DNA from: Actinomycetes bacterium
GTDB lineage: Bacteria > Actinomycetota > Actinomycetes > Mycobacteriales > Micromonosporaceae
Reading direction: 5' to 3'
DNA length: 13,229 nt
NCBI GenBank assembly: GCA_023402505.1
Contig: JAEYGD010000521.1
Location: 1-13,229 of the forward strand
Under the pieces are notes generated by a model. That model did no database searches, was not told where the DNA came from, and saw nothing but the letters and a program-made list of their open reading frames with translations. A program made the position numbers and the translations under genes. Shown here one piece after another: positions 12,823 to 13,229 of the stretch. Positions within the stretch are counted from its first letter, which is position 1; every line of letters begins with the position of its first letter.

Positions 12823-13229
12823 TTGGGTGAGAGCGCGGACCGGGACGCCAACCGCGCGCTACGGGCGCGGTTCGACGAGGTCTACGAGCAGTACCAGCAG
12901 TTGCGGTCCGGTGTGGACGAACTGCACCGGAAGCTCGCCGAGCTACGGATCACCCGACGCTCCGACGACGAGCGGGTGACCGTCGTCGTCGGCGCCCGGG
13001 GCGAGCTGATCTCGGTGGACCTCGATCCGGCGATCTACCGGGACCGGGACGCGCGGGGTCTCGCCCGGACCATCACCGAGACGGCGCAACGGGCCGCCGC
13101 GGCGGCGGGCACCGCGGCGCGGGATCTGGCGGCCGGCTACCTGCCCGAGGGCTCGGCGGCGGCGGGCTTCCTGCGTACCGGTGATCCTTCGGACCTGCTC
13201 GGGCGGGCCGACGCCGCGCTGCGCCGGGA
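12823..13229 (+). CDS. YbaB/EbfC-family nucleoid-associated-like protein (partial, 3' end outside window)
   Basis: 135 codons are visible from a TTG at 12823, with GGGGAGGG (12809-12816) as a strong ribosome-binding site 6 bp away; no ATG/GTG alternative has comparable support. The N-terminal segment (about 5-45) is a charged, likely coiled helix (RALRARFDEVYEQYQQLRSG, then VDELHRKLAELR). A beta region follows (RVTVVVGARGELISVDLDP) that is typical of the YbaB/EbfC fold, then a helix (ARTITETAQRAAAAAG). A further tail (YLPEGSAAAGFLRTGDPSDLLG) extends beyond the roughly 110 aa of classical YbaB. Actinomycetes carry many such paralogues beside WXG100/polymorphic-toxin genes rather than in the dnaX-recR operon; the divergent deaminase/SUKH-3 gene suggests that setting here. 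It was recognised by direct translation. Confidence 0.8.
   Translation, partial: MGESADRDANRALRARFDEVYEQYQQLRSGVDELHRKLAELRITRRSDDERVTVVVGARGELISVDLDPAIYRDRDARGLARTITETAQRAAAAAGTAARDLAAGYLPEGSAAAGFLRTGDPSDLLGRADAALRR

Overview
The window is very GC-rich (low seventies percent by eye), with GTG/TTG starts, 4-bp ATGA/GTGA overlaps and strong third-position GC. This fits a high-GC actinomycete, most plausibly Micromonosporaceae (Micromonospora-like). No rRNA, tRNA, CRISPR array, transposase or phage gene is visible.

Left edge (1-1102, minus): a truncated GAF-domain regulator with a C-terminal winged helix and a BTAD-like start. A CRP-like dyad lies just upstream of its start.

Centre (1328-6044, plus): an OmpR-family response regulator and histidine kinase overlap by 4 bp. 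After 148 bp comes a tightly coupled trio: a fold-type II PLP serine racemase/dehydratase-like enzyme, a D-alanine-D-alanine ligase-family enzyme and a VanX-type D,D-dipeptidase. The trio's stop and start codons overlap as ATGA. The arrangement resembles a glycopeptide-resistance locus (sensor pair, D-amino-acid supply, ligase, dipeptidase) but has no VanH D-lactate dehydrogenase. The ligase keeps the Lys-Tyr omega-loop pair expected of D-Ala/D-Ser ligases rather than D-lactate ligases. The working hypothesis is a regulated cell-wall dipeptide remodelling cassette in which a serine-racemase-like enzyme supplies the D-amino acid. Three 11-bp-phased CTTA/CTTA/CTTG repeats upstream of the regulator gene look like an OmpR-family operator.

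Next (6158-6838, plus): a secreted protein with two tandem RlpA-like double-psi beta-barrel domains that lack the catalytic residues of RlpA. A nested dyad precedes it and a bulged hairpin follows its stop. The 368-bp space between it and the convergent gabT is rich in repeats, including a perfect 23+2+23 bp palindrome and three copies of a CTTCCGGACG-type motif.

Right half (7207-11507): a putrescine/GABA catabolic locus. gabT and patD run on the minus strand with a 5-bp gap, and a second aldehyde dehydrogenase diverges from them. Together they could take 4-aminobutyraldehyde to GABA, then succinate semialdehyde, then succinate. The last step rests on context only.

Right edge (11508-13229): a minus-strand protein combining a YrhB/Imm35-like N-terminus, a YwqJ-type deaminase fold (HAE + CxxC) and a SUKH-3 immunity domain. 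Divergent from it, a YbaB/EbfC-family gene runs off the window. This looks like the edge of a polymorphic-toxin/immunity-type neighbourhood.
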